A stretch of DNA of 64,000 bases from NCBI GenBank assembly GCA_964036665.1, contig OZ038532.1, positions 20,673,037 to 20,737,036 of the forward strand. The letters run 5' to 3'. Under the pieces are notes generated by a model. The model was not told the origin of the DNA. It saw only the letters and a program-made list of their open reading frames with translations, and searched no databases. Of the stretch, positions 19,944 through 31,522 are shown piece after piece. This DNA comes from Gordius sp. MW1 (lineage: Eukaryota > Nematomorpha > Gordioida > Gordea > Gordiidae). The stretch's first letter is position 1; every line of letters begins with the position of its first letter. A program made the translations under genes and the position numbers.

Positions 19944-22754
19944 ATATGATACATTTATACGAAGTACAGATGAGTCGTCCCCCCTTCCCTTCCCTTCCCC
20001 TCTTCCCTTCCCTTCTCCCCCTTCCCACGAGGGCCGAAGGCCCGAGTTTTTATTTATTTATCTTCACAAAATATGTAATTCTCTTTATAAAAATAATAAA
20101 CGATTTAACAAGCAAAATTTAGATAAAAGAAAGTTCTAGAAATTAGGGAGCAGATATCCCTCTTTGCTTTTCATTTGCCTTTGATATATAATATCGTAAA
20201 TTATACTGACACCGGACAAAAATAGTTTATTGAAGCTTTATTTTTAAAAAATATTTTCAAGAGAAAAGTAATAGGGTAGGGTCCACCCTTGTATAAATTA
20301 CAAAATTTGTTCATATTTAATGATGTTAGGGGAAATTTTAGAAAAATATTATTTTGCTCATTTTAATAAATCAAGATTTTAATGGGGTAAAAATCAAATA
20401 AATATTGATTTTGGCTTACTTATGGTTATGATAAAGATTAATTAATAAAAGATACTATAATAAGAATTTATGAAAATGAATTATGATATTAACAATAAGA
20501 CAAAATAATACGATATTACCTTTTGTCTAGAGAGACGGCGTCATACATAGGACTAAAAGTTAATTAAAATCCGCCGTTTATTTTGTAAAAGTTGACAAAT
20601 ATTTTTGGTTTAAATATTAAACTTGACAATCTCGAACAAATTTTGTAGTTTGGATAAATTTACCACATATAGTAACCCGTTCAATGATTTCACGAAGAAA
20701 TTTAGTTGCGATATGAGATTTTTGAACGAGTTTTAGAGGGGACAATTCACGACAAACTTTATTATTATTATTATTATACCAACTAGGGATGAGACTAGCT
20801 TTTGGTTATGAAATGATAGAATTTTTTTGTAGGCGTGGGGAGGAGTCCAAATTATCGATTTTATTTGGCCGAAAAAAATAGTGGACAAAATCTAACTTTT
20901 TCTACCCTGGCCCACACACCAGACTTGTGGTCAAAAGAAAGACGACCTAAGGGCTTTGAATTATTGTTATAAAGGATTTTCTTTAGATTTCGCTTTTTGC
21001 GCCGCACTGGTTATTAAGATTGAAAAGCAAATCAGCGATGTATAAGCGGGGTTTTTGAACGTAGCTTGAGGTCCATCTCATTAATTTACCTTAATTTAGA
21101 TTGATGAAACTTCAAAGGATGGTGAGAGTTTACAATGATGTTAAATCATGTATTATTACTTAAATTAGAGCTACGATATGAAATGACCTTCAAACCATGA
21201 TATGCTCGTTACTTTAGTCATTTATTTATACACTTGAAATTTTGGTGCGATTAACCTTCTTTTGATTTAAAATGAGTTGGTTTGAATTAGTTATTGAGAT
21301 TTTGATTTAGATTGAAAGCCCAAAAAAGGCTAAACCGTTTGGATGGCGTCACCTTTGTATATTAATGACATTCAAAAGTAAATTATTTTAAATTATATTA
21401 TAGTTTCATTTTGAACACCTGAACCCCGAAGTATTTTAATAAATGAGTATTGTACTTTTAAATTTTTTATTTAATTAAACTTTTATTTAAGTTGAGATGG
21501 ATTTAAATATTTATAAGTAACTCATCTCGAGTGAATGGAACAAAATATATGCCGAAAAAATTAGGTTCTCTTAGGAATTAATGAAATATTCGAACCCCTT
21601 AATGTATTATTTTTAATATATAGTTAAAGCTAAAATAATGTATAAAATTGAGAAAAATTTTAAAATACATGAACCTGCATGCGCAACACGGCCCACCCTT
21701 GAGTTAACATCCTCTTAGGTGTGTTTTTTTATACAGAACGTAATTCACAAAAGACAACCCACTCATTTGTGGTTTTTAATTAAATGCACATATTACTCAT
21801 ATGCTTAACAACAGTGAAAAAAATTATAAAAGACTAACGCTTCTAAAATTTCCAATCATAATTATCCCAGCAAGATAACGTCAAACCTAGACATAACTTC
21901 GAGAGGTATCTATATCTCTATCAGTTAGAGTTACGATTAAACCCGTCTAAAATTGACACAACGCTCAATTTAACACGAGACTATAAAACAGTGCCTGCCC
22001 CCTCCTTTATCTCTGCCAAAATGACTAAATCATAGCAGTAGAAAAATGTAATCATTGGACCGAGATCCTTATCATTCCTCCTTTCTCTTCATTATAAGGT
22101 CTAGTTGCTCACTCGTTAGTAAGTGTAAGTGGTATATTTGATAATATAGCCATCATATGAAATAGCTGATAGTAAGACTACAATGGAAACACATCTTATT
22201 CATTCGATCTCTATCTCTCCTTGAATCCCAGTTATACCAAGTCAATATCTTATACACATATCTTCAATATATCTTAATATATCATATTATAAATCGGATT
22301 TTGCGCTTGACACCTTATCTGATGATATGCTCAATAACAACTGACCAAACTCCTGCCTCCCATTGCACCCCTCTCTTCCTTTCTCTTATAAAAGAACGCG
22401 CAACAACTAATATATTCATACACAACCTATGCTCGCCTTGCGTAATAGCTCTTCTATTATTTGACAAACTTTGAGTGGTCTTGCTTGTGATTCTTATCAG
22501 TAAATACTTTAATAATATTTCGCAAAAACTTTGGCTTAACCCTATATCTAAACCTTAATTAGATACATAGCCTATAAAGCTGACAACCTTTAAAAAGCCT
22601 ATAAATATGTATTTAAACAATAGTTTGAAACATAGACTATAAATACTTAACAAAACTTTGAAAGCTTATATTCACATATTTAGACATTAGTTAGATATAT
22701 ATATACTATATAGTACTTGCTCGTCCCCTATCTAAATGCGCTATAAATTTTGAC
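19944..22754. other. Longest unassigned stretch (2.8 kb)
   Basis: A polypyrimidine tract of CCCTT units occupies 19979-20026 and a short ATT microsatellite lies at 20759-20776. Otherwise AT-rich with no frame, inverted repeat or LTR that I can recognise. Confidence 0.5.
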
Positions 22755-22881
22755 CAGTGGCGTAGCTAGGGGGGGGGGAGAGCAAAAACCGGGCCCCATG
22801 GGCCCTTCCAAGGGAAAATTGGGCCCCGTAAGCCATTTTTTTATTTTATCTCAAGAAAAAATATGAAGATTATAATTATCT

Positions 22882-23755
22882 TTGAATATAACTTTTAATT
22901 ATAATATAAAGCCTAAATATTTGTTTAATAAATGCAATTTATTAATTTTAAATGATATCAGAAATGAGAATCACTATCAAATTCTTTATAATAAGGCGAG
23001 AGATTTAGCTTCAATTTTTGATTTAGTACCTTATAAACGTATTAAAAAATCAAAAAAGTATGACACTTTTTACTCCTTTGAATCTACCAATTCATTAATG
23101 GATTTTGAAATTGATTTATATTATCATCGATAGAATCATAGCTGAATTAAACCTAAGATTTTTGGAAATTATTTGTAATCTATATAGGTCCTTAGAAGGT
23201 TTCATGGGCATAGCCAGAATTTGAATTAGAGAGGGGCAATAATGATTTAGGAGGGGGCAAAATGATTATTTTTTCAAATTTCAGTAATAATTGTAATAAA
23301 TTTCAACAAAATTTTGGATTTAGAGGGGGGCGGCCGCCCCTCTGCCCCCCCCCCCTCCTTGGCTTAGCCCACGGAAGGTTTAAACCCTTCATCCCCTTTT
23401 TTGCGATAAATCTCTTTTATCAGAAGGAATTAACCATTATGAATTAAAACTGCAAGATGCCGAAATAATAATGGCAAAAAAGTATGTAAATAAAATGCAA
23501 TGATATTTTTTGACTTATTAAAATTTTGCCCTCAATAGAATAATTTTAACTATCCCAATAATTTCATGCTCATGCGAAGGATCGTTCTCATTGCTAAAAC
23601 GGATTAAAAATATCTTATCACAATTGGACAAGATAGGTTATCTTTCTTAGCTTTATTGACCTTAGAACATGACTTTATAAATGTTATTCCCCCGGATGAT
23701 ATTATAAATTCGTTTGCAACATCGAGTAAAAGGCGTAATGAACTACTATTAAAAG
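22882..23755 (+). pseudogene. hAT transposase C-terminal remnant (DUF4371/ZMYM1-like)
   Basis: ALYNK-type segment YNKARDLASIFDLV at ~23000 begins the recognisable part. After the nested MITE, frames near 23550-23755 give ISCSCEGSFSLLKRIKNILS, LLALLTLEHDFINVI and DDIINSFATSSKRR. That is the hAT C-terminal dimerisation region as found in the ZMYM1-like transposases (relatives read SCEASFSKLKRIK ... LALLSIEHE). Several frameshifts; not functional. Confidence 0.75.
23203..23373. mobile_element. hAT-type MITE with G/C runs, 171 bp
   Basis: CATGGGCATAGCCAGAATTT ... CCTTGGCTTAGCCCACG, flanked by the exact 8 bp duplication GAAGGTTT (23195-23202 and 23374-23381). Same family as 14623-14775. It sits inside the hAT transposase remnant, so it inserted later. 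Confidence 0.93.
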
Positions 23756-23780
23756 ACTAATTATAATATTTAATGAAAAA

Positions 23781-24250
23781 TTATCTGGGCTTTAAACTTG
23801 TTTTGAACTTTTTAACACTTTCAAAATATATTAAAATATTATTAAATTTACGAAAATTCCATCCTGGATTTAATTTAATTGTCCATCTCACATGCTTATT
23901 GTTTAACATATCTTGCATATTTTTATGTACCACATGCACATATAAAGCCATTGATTTTCCAAAAAATAGTTTGGACACCATTTTTCCCCCTTTATTAGTG
24001 ATATCCCATCAAAAGTGTGATAAATTAATATTAATAACAAATTCCTGAATTTTATAGACAATTGATAACGCATCAAAACTTGCAAGGGATAAAATCCCCC
24101 AAAAAATTCCTTTTGGTGTGCCATTGGATTCAACAAAATGCACACAAACGCTAAGTTGTTCTGTGCATATCACATCTCTAATTTCATCTAAGATTATTAA
24201 ATAAAATTTTGATTTATTTAATTTTGACAGAATATTTTTAAGGTTCATTT
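23781..24250 (-). pseudogene. hAT transposase fragment (DUF4371-like), reverse orientation
   Basis: Minus-strand frames read FYLIILDEIRDVICTEQLSV then CVHFVESNGTPKGIFWGI, the first catalytic-Asp region of ZMYM1-like hAT transposases (relatives: FSLLLDETTDISNKEQLS). KSMALYVHVVHKNMQDMLNN follows after a frameshift, matching the CxxH part (ALYVHCxxHxLNL). It lies tail to tail with the plus-strand remnant, so an inversion or two separate insertions must be assumed. Confidence 0.78.
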
Positions 24251-24856
24251 AGCCTTTAGATTTATTAGTTCATTTTAAATTTTAGGTGATGTAAAGGGGG
24301 GGGGGGGGGGGTTGTGCAAATATATATATAATATCATCAGGCGCAATAACTTCTAAATACTTACTCTCGAACGAATTTTAATTTCATAATTAATTTTTTT
24401 ATATTTTATGTTATAATTACGCCTTTTGAGGATCTAGCCTTAAAAATGGCTTTTAAATGTTCTCATTATTTTCCTTATATAAATGCTGCTTGAAAATGCT
24501 GCCAATATTGCATATGTAAAATTAAAATTTGTTATATATATGGCCAAGATTTTTTAGGGTTGTGGCAATAAAATACTGTTATAAAAACTTTGTTGTATAG
24601 TTTTTTACTATTTGTATCATTTTTTAAAATGTCGACGATTTCTGGTCAATATCCCCGTTCCACTTTGTGCCCTTACAATTCATTTATACAAAAACTTATC
24701 ATACCCAAGTGAAATTTTCTATATTGTTTTATTTATTATGCCCTAGAAACAGGCGGGTCTAAGACATACCAGTGTGATGTTATTAGAAAAAATACACAAA
24801 GTAGTAGCGGAATTTTAAGTTTGTCCATCGTTTATGAGGGAAAAATTTTGCGTTTG
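24251..24856. other. Non-coding stretch inside the hAT remains
   Basis: AT-rich with a G run of about 14 bases near 24296-24311. No gene recognised. Confidence 0.45.
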
Positions 24857-25112
24857 ACCCATGGTCGTATCCAGGTTTTGGATTATGGGGGGGGGGGGGG
24901 GGGGGGCAAACATAATTTTGTTTAATTTTTAAGGGTTTTTGTAGCTAAAAAATTTTTTTGTCCCCCCCCCCCATGGCTTGACCAGCTCAGCCCCCCCCCC
25001 CCCCCAAGGCAAAAAGGCTAGCTACGCCACTGGTGGTGATCATAAAATTAGTAATTTACGCAAATTAAATAATCTTTAAAAGGTAAATAAAAAAATATTG
25101 AATTGGATAGAT

Positions 25113-25526
25113 TTAATATCCTAAGGCTTCAAATTTATTTTGTAATTATACAATCTTGATATTGATTCAACAACTAATTGATTTATCTATATATTCGCGG
25201 AATATCTTATTTTATCTAAAACGCTGAAATATCCGCGAAACAATATTTATTGAACTCCTTTTATGGTACATTTTCGTAGAATATATTTCTTCTTGTAAGA
25301 GAAAAGCGAAAATAATTATCAATAAAGATAAAAAATAATGGTAACTCATCTTAATAATAATTACGTGATTGTAATAAAAAGCTAAGTGGTATGTGGTAAC
25401 AATGATGACTCATCAGTCATATTAACTACGTGTAAAGTAAATCGATATGACTAGCGTATAATATATGTGTGTGTGTGTGGGGGGAGGAGGGGGGGAGGGG
25501 GGGGGGGGGGTTTGGGTGAACACCAC
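25113..25526 (-). repeat. 3' LTR of the non-autonomous element
   Basis: About 414 bp; contains TATATATTCGCGGAATAT and a GT/G-rich run at 25466-25511. Clearly diverged from the partner LTR, so the insertion is old. Confidence 0.85.
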
Positions 25527-26571
25527 CTCCCCCTTTAACGAGAAGTCAAAGACTTAATGTCCTAACGTTCCGATAAGGGTATAGGGGTTCAGTGTTTAGA
25601 TGTCGTGGCGGAATTAGCTAGAGGTTGAGGCGGCGATTTACTTTATCAATTTTAAACAAAGTCCAAACAAACAACATAATTTTTCAAACATTTCCTTAAA
25701 TTTAGCCCTTAATATAATTTATCGTCTGACATCAAATGCCAGTTCCTGACCTTTTCCCTAAAAATGGAATACTTCATGGCTACTGGACTGGACGTCCCAG
25801 CTCTGTAAAGCACCCGTACTTCATGGCTACTGAACTCAGCGTCCCAGCTCTATAAAGCAACTGAGCAACAGCCTCAATCAAAATTATGCTTAATTCAAAC
25901 TAAATTATCCCAAAGGCTTTTATTTTATACCTAAACTGTAACTTGCCATTTTTAAATAATCATTTCTCTCGCCACCTCTTCCTAATTCTATCAAAATCAT
26001 GCGCCAACCGCCAATAATAATAATACAAAAAAATGTTAAGTAAAATTATGAATAAAAGAAAGGGGAACGCGATGAGGGGGTTGAATAATAATTTTTCGTA
26101 TTTTAATCTATTACAACTAGAGCGATAATGTTTTAAAAAAATTCATAGTATGTAAATAAATCAAGTGGGTTACATTTTTATATTTTTGTTTACTGAATTT
26201 TCCGAATCGTATTGAAGAATTTCTTCCTCCTTCGTCCCCTTGTTAATAAGAGGAAGGATTTGTTTTTCGAATAATAATAATCAGCGTAATAATGGATAGG
26301 TATTTGCTTGTTTACCAATTTTTCGGAATTTGGAGTAATTTTTCTTTTGTTCATAGAATCCTTCCCTTTGTCTCGGACAACTCTTTTAGGTTGTCGCGGT
26401 TTGATTGGTTTCCAATTTTTGGAAATATTGGGAAATTGTTTTCTTGCACTCTCGGATGATCTATTGTCCCATTCAAGAATTGTAGTTGTTGAATTTGTTA
26501 TCTCCTCGAATGATTTTCATTCAGTGATCATGAGTTCTCAAGTGGTACGATTACTTTGTTCCGGCGCCACT

Positions 26572-26986
26572 TTAATATCCTAGGCTTCAAATGTATTTTG
26601 TAAAGAGATTGCGAGGAATATTTATTTATTTATATATTCGCGGAATATTTTATTTTATTTAAAACGCGACCGCGAAATATCCGCGAAACAATATTTATTG
26701 AACTCCTTTATGTATGGTTACATTTTCGTAGAATATATTTCTTCTTGTAAAAGAAAAGCGAAAATAAGAAAGTGATGGTAATTAATTTTCAATAACGATA
26801 AAAAATGGTTAACTCATCGTAATAATTTACGCGATGGTAATAAAAAGCGAAGTGGTATTAACAATCTAGTGGTAACAATGATGACTTATCAGTCATCCTA
26901 ACTACGCGTAAAGTAAATCGATAACGATGAGTAGCGTATAATATATGTGTGAAGGGGGGGGGGGGGGGTTTGGGTGAACACCACAG
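26572..26986 (-). repeat. 5' LTR of the non-autonomous element
   Basis: About 415 bp, matching 25113-25526 with many substitutions and small indels. Followed inward by the primer site at 26550-26570. Confidence 0.85.
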
Positions 26987-27273
26987 TAGATATTAAAAAC
27001 AGCATTTTAAAATATATATCGTTTACACAATACATAAAATTAAAAATGTAAAAACTGCGATTAAAGTTTGTTTAATAATATAGCGCCATCAATATTTAAT
27101 ATAATATTAATTTATTGCCTTTCGTTTTAATTTATAAAGAGGAAGGTAAATTGACTGTTATAGGGCAAAATTACATGGTTAAAATACACAAGTTGCACTC
27201 TTCAAAATGGAGGAAATTTGACACACAATTAACCATATGCAACATATGGCATGAGCAGTCTATCTAGTCTATG
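26987..27273. mobile_element. MITE copy D, split and left-truncated
   Basis: This right part, plus 25031-25112 on the other side of the LTR element, forms one MITE of the family seen at 12845-13300. The right terminal repeat CAGTCTATCTAGTCTATG is intact; the left terminus is missing and hAT-end sequence adjoins instead. It is physically continuous with the 2.1 kb repeat that follows, an arrangement repeated at 47.5 kb. Confidence 0.85.
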
Positions 27274-29345
27274 TTATAAACATACTCATACTCACATCAT
27301 CAGTCTCTTGTAGAGAAACATAATCCAGCATCATCAAAGCTTAAAATTTAATTTTTATTAAAGCTACTAGTCTATATTTAGTACTAGAGGGAAATTATAA
27401 TAAAAACCTCGAAAATGGTTCTGAAAATATCAATCCTGAGCAGAGTTGTGGTTGTGGGGTATAGCAAACCCCATTCTTAAAATGATCATAATTTTAACAC
27501 AAATAATGTGCATATTAAATTTCAAACGTAGTTTTACTTTAGCCTTATATAGATTTGTGTAAAAAATTCATTTAATTATAGATAGTAGTTTAATACCTAT
27601 AGCGGTTTAAAAATGATGTGCAATTCACTAATTCCAAAGGATATCTATAAAAATCAAAATTTTATTATTTATGAAACGTTTTTTTTATTGAAAGATGGTT
27701 TAAAAAATATAAAAAACCTGCTTAGACATAAAATAAAAATATATTAAAATTGTGTTTATTCAATGTGGAAACAGTATGAAGGCGATGTAATAAAATGGGA
27801 AATATATAAAATATAAAAGCCGGTAAGAAAAAAAATTAATAAATTATAATTCGAAAACGTCGCTTGTATCATCCGTTAATAGCGGCCAGCTGTCGGCCAG
27901 GGATTTAAAATTATACTTTGCGATTTAAACACTTATTTATGTGTAAAAGGTTGGTGGAATATTTAGAGACCAGACAGCGCCGGCTGATTTCTTTATTCTT
28001 GCAATAGCAATCGTCTAAGAGCACTATTAAAAATTTTAAAGGGATGGCTATTAAGTTCTTTGTAAAAAATTAGCATTCTTCACGATAGTCCAAGTACGGG
28101 TTTGCCGTAATTAAAAATTTGGTAAACTCTTTTAGCTAGATTTTGTGTTGGGCCTCGAGTCAAGCCGACCCACCAGGCCCGACCCGAGCCCAAGGCCCGA
28201 TTAAATTTCAGATTTGTTTAGCCTGACGTCGGGCCTAGTGGGGGCGGGCTTTAGAGACCCCGTGCAGGGCTCTAAGCAACGATTATCATTAATTTTCAGG
28301 GAATTATTTAGCCAAGTCTGCAATTAGCTGATATAAAGCAACAACCTAGACAAATTGCCAAAAGAAATTTATAAACGAAAATAAGCAGCAAAAATGAATA
28401 GCAATTAACAAGAATTTTGGCCTCTGGTCGGGTCAGACAAATTAGATGTAAGCATCAGCATTAATTGGTAAGGAATTATTTAGCCAGTTTCGCAAATCCG
28501 ATATAAAACAACAACCTAGACAAGCTGCTCAAAGAAATTTATTAAGGTAATCAGGTCGAGCACAAAAGCAATAAAGGAATTTGGGCTCGGGCGAGGTCGA
28601 AAAGAGTAAAGCCAATCAGCGTTAATTAGCTAGTCTATTTGCGAAAGCAAAATAAAAGTATTTTACAAAAGCATAAGTCCACAGGCATTTAAATCCGTAT
28701 ACGTTTCCACGGCAATTATTGAAAAATTACTAAGTTGGACGGACAGGACAAAAGCGGCTCCAATAGTATGGCAATTTATCAATCCAGTCAGTGGTGCACA
28801 AAAACAATAATGGGATTTAGGGGCGGAGGTCGAATAAATTTAAGCCAACCGACGTTCATTAGCTAGTCTATTTGCGAAAGCAAAATAAAAGTCTTTAGAC
28901 GTATAAGTCTGCAGCCATTATTAACCAGTATAGTTTCCACAATTATTGAAAATTACAAGTTGAACAGGGCGGACAGTACGATCAACCCAAAACGAGCCCA
29001 TAAATTGAGTTATATATAAGTAATATGTCTTTCATCTTTCTTAGAGGCCCGAAATTTGGAAAAAAAATTGAAGTTAAATTTCGTGATCAGAATTGCGATT
29101 GATTGCTTATAAATGCTGCGAGTGAAGTTTGATGTCTATAAATTTATATATTTTTATAAGGTTTCTAGCTCTCAATGTATTTTATGTATCTTTGACTTAT
29201 TTTTAGACATAGTTAATATAAAACTTGTTGGAAATCAACATTATGATTTTAATGTGAAAACTAAACATTTCGTATGTGTTACTACTACCATCTAGCGGAT
29301 TGTTGCATCTTTTATAAAATAAAAAAGTATTAGTACACTTTGCGC
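27274..29345. repeat. 2.1 kb duplicated segment, copy 1
   Basis: Matches 47543-49601 over its length, beginning AACATACTCATACTCACATC and ending AGTATTAGTACACTTTGCGC. Both copies follow the right end of the same MITE. The interior has a GC-rich stretch at 28145-28275 ending CCCGTGCAGGGCTCT, similar to hAT-like ends elsewhere in the window, and degenerate ~170-200 bp tandem units at 28285-28960 (GGAATTATTTAGCCA, CAACAACCTAGACAA). This copy has one extra tandem unit; the other has ~240 bp extra near 49040-49260. No frame is conserved between copies. Confidence 0.85.
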
Positions 29346-29592
29346 ACTTATAACCCAAAGCATTTTGCTAATATGAGTATTACTTATTAACTTGTTGGAT
29401 CAATTATTAAATGCGAATGCAAAGTATTTATGTGAGTGAGTACTCTTATATAAGAAGAAGACCGTAATGTATATGTGATAGCTTAGTATAGTAAGGAGAT
29501 GATAGATGAATAATAAACGTTTATTCAACTTAAATCATATGATAATGTACAACATATACACAAGGTATATGGAACAAAAAGATATTATAAAT
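29346..29592 (-). repeat. Ty3 3' LTR, left piece (split by LINE and BEL/Pao)
   Basis: This stretch, with 31475-31522 and 36990-37019, appears to be one LTR belonging to the minus-strand Ty3 fragment at 37033-38680. The evidence is that a Ty3 polypurine tract ends at 37020, the LTR there starts TGTAATGATATATAATCGG on the minus strand, and the pieces rejoin across two insertions with target duplications. TTATATAAGAG and AATAAACG motifs fit LTR promoter and polyadenylation signals. The left boundary is approximate. Confidence 0.55.
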
Positions 29593-29607
29593 TTTTAAGC
29601 TTATGCC

Positions 29608-30053
29608 CATAGACTAGATAGACAGCTCATGCCATATGTTGCATATGGTTAATTGTGTGTCAAATTTTCCTCCATCTTGAAGAGTGCAACTTGTGTATTT
29701 AACCATGTAATTTTGCCCATAACAGTCAATTTACCTTCCCGACTAGTTTATAAATAAAAACAAACGTCAATAAATTAATATTATACAAAATAATGATGGC
29801 GCTATATTATTAAACAAATTTTGATCGCAGTTTTTACATTTTTAATTTTTATGTATTGTGTAAATGTTATTTATTTGAAAATGCTGTTTTTAATATCTAC
29901 CCAATTCAATATTTTTTATTTACCTTTTTAAAATTATTTAATTTGCGAAAATTACTAATTTCTATATGATCACCACTTTACCATGTTCACATCAAAATGG
30001 TGGAAAAAAGGGTACACAATTTGTGCGTTGGTGAGCAGTCTATCTAGTCTATG
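29608..30053. mobile_element. MITE copy B, 446 bp, with 8 bp target duplication
   Basis: Inverse orientation relative to copy A. Termini CATAGACTAGATAGAC and GTCTATCTAGTCTATG. Flanked by CTTATGCC at 29600-29607 and 30054-30061. The shared flank can be extended to 12 bp if terminal bases are counted as flank, so 8 bp is the preferred but not the only reading. It is the copy that best defines the family. Confidence 0.92.
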
Positions 30054-30061
30054 CTTATGCC

Positions 30062-31385
30062 CATCACGCATCTTACATTGAAAAACTACTTTAATATAGC
30101 CAAAATATTATTTTGCTACCGATCCACAAGCGCATTTTTGCATACACATATTTTACATAATTTCGAAACCCACATAAAATCTGTCATCGAATCCACCCTC
30201 AACTTATCATTCGATACTAACACCTGGCTACAAGTCACATTACCAACAAAATCTGGGGGTCTGGGAATTCGTTCACCAAGCTCCTTATCATTGGCCTCAT
30301 TTATATCCTACCACTTATCCGGAAAATCTATCGTCGCTAAACTAATCTCATACTCCCTCGATGAAACATTTATACAGGCCCTATCCCTTTGAAATTCAAA
30401 TGTTCTACCAGAAAGCTCACCACCACAAACACCAAATCAAAAGGATTGGGATGCATGTTTGGTTTCGCGCTCCGTTGCTTCCTACCACTTATCCGGAAAA
30501 TCTATCGTCGCTAAACTAATCTCATACTCCCTCGATGAAACATTTATACAGGCCCTATCCCTTTGAAATTCAAATGTTCTACCAGAAAGCTCACCACCAC
30601 AAACACCAAATCAAAAGGATTGGGATGCATGTTTGGTTTCGCGCTCCGTTGCTTATCTCCTTTCGAGCTTCGATACCAAACAACATTATAACCTTAGATC
30701 TTTGGTGTTTGATAAATCTGAGCATGAATGGTTTCCTAGCAAGTTCTCCAATATGATGTTAGAGAATTGCGAGCTATCCTACAATATAGCACTACGCCTT
30801 GGAATAAAATACACCAAGGCATATGCCTGTAAAAATTGCAACCTGCCAGTGGATGAAGAAGCACGCCACCCGTTACACTGCAGACTAAATAAATTTATAT
30901 ATTTACGACACTCTAAAATCAATTCTATTATCCAGTCAGCCCTTAGAAGGGCCCATATTCCATCCATACTTGAACCTTCAGGTCCTGCCCTTGAAGGTTG
31001 AATGCGTCCTGACGGTTCCTCGCTAATCCCATGGGAAAATGGTCTCCTTTTAAAGTGGGATATTACATGCATAATCCTATTTGCCCCCTCTAATCTTAAT
31101 TATGACCCCATGGCCCTCGCTGAAGAACGCAAGCTCCAAAAACACAAGGCCCTTTTGGACTCAAGTATTTTTATGCCAATAGTTTCCTCATGTTCAGGAT
31201 CCTATGGAAAAATGGCGTTGGCTTTATTCAAAGAAATAGGCAGGCGATCCCCTCCCTTCAAACATTCCCCCGCATTTTTATTGAAACAATCAATAGCTAT
31301 CTTAATTGCAAAATTTAATTTCAAATCTTTTTTGGATTCCTGGCCTTTTCTAAAAGAGGAAGATGAAGACATATTACACATATGA
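30062..31385 (+). pseudogene. LINE polyprotein C-terminal part, three in-frame TGA stops
   Basis: One frame runs from the MITE edge to 31385, broken only by TGA codons at 30390, 30561 and 30999. It includes TWLQVTLPTKSGGLGIRSPS, the region after the RT thumb in a LINE group with GGLG(I/L)RS, a cysteine-rich stretch (AYACKNCNLPVDEEARHPLH, a possible zinc knuckle), then RPDGSSLIPWENGLLLKWDI and ERKLQKHKALLDS. In relatives the last region reads RPD ... W D.TC and ends in a conserved E..G.WG segment, a layout that could be a PD-(D/E)XK nuclease. Here the second part is altered (ITCIILFAPS, SSCSGSYG). The stops and the internal duplication mean it is not functional. Confidence 0.8.
30309..30650. 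repeat. 171 bp tandem duplication inside the LINE
   Basis: 30309-30479 is repeated directly as 30480-30650 and I see no differences between copies. The length is a multiple of three, so the frame is kept, and the TGA stop is duplicated with it. It is a recent event. Confidence 0.93.
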
Positions 31386-31522
31386 TGTTTTTTTAAATAT
31401 AATTATTATATAATTGTATCATTTAATATTATGTTTAGATATATATCAATAAACTTTAATTAAATTAAAAAAAACATATACACAAAATATATAGAACTAA
31501 AAGATATTATAAATAACGTATA

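Larger units (their letters stand above)
22755..25030. mobile_element. Probable rearranged hAT element
   Basis: CAGTGGCGTAGCTAG (22755-22769) is the exact inverse of CTAGCTACGCCACTG (25016-25030); this is a common hAT terminus. Between them are two pieces of hAT transposase in opposite orientations (22882-23755 plus, 24250-23781 minus) and a nested MITE at 23203. The 8 bp flanks (ATTTTGAC and GTGGTGAT) do not match, so the two ends could belong to different insertions. Runs of G and C up to about 20 bases occur near both ends. Confidence 0.6.
25113..26986 (-). mobile_element. Non-autonomous LTR retrotransposon (~1.9 kb)
   Basis: Direct repeats at 25113-25526 and 26572-26986 are flanked by TAGAT (25108-25112 and 26987-26991). 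On the minus strand the LTR begins near TGGTGTTCACCC. A primer site GTGGCGCCGGAACAAAG adjoins the right LTR and the purine tract AAAGGGGGAGG adjoins the left one. The ~1.05 kb interior encodes no Gag or Pol and has a two-copy ~50 bp repeat (TACTTCATGGCTACTG, 25770-25860). It interrupts a MITE: the sequence left of it and right of it join into the shared MITE interior. It is a TRIM/LARD-like parasite of other LTR elements. Confidence 0.85.
29593..31474 (+). mobile_element. 5'-truncated LINE with 40 bp target duplication
   Basis: Flanked by 40 bp near-identical repeats, 29553-29592 and 31475-31514 (36 of 40 match), starting CATATACACA and ending GATATTATAAAT. The 3' end is A-rich (TTAAATTAAAAAAAA), as expected for target-primed insertion. 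It carries the 3' half of a LINE polyprotein and was itself hit by a MITE at 29608-30053. It sits inside a Ty3 LTR. Confidence 0.82.
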
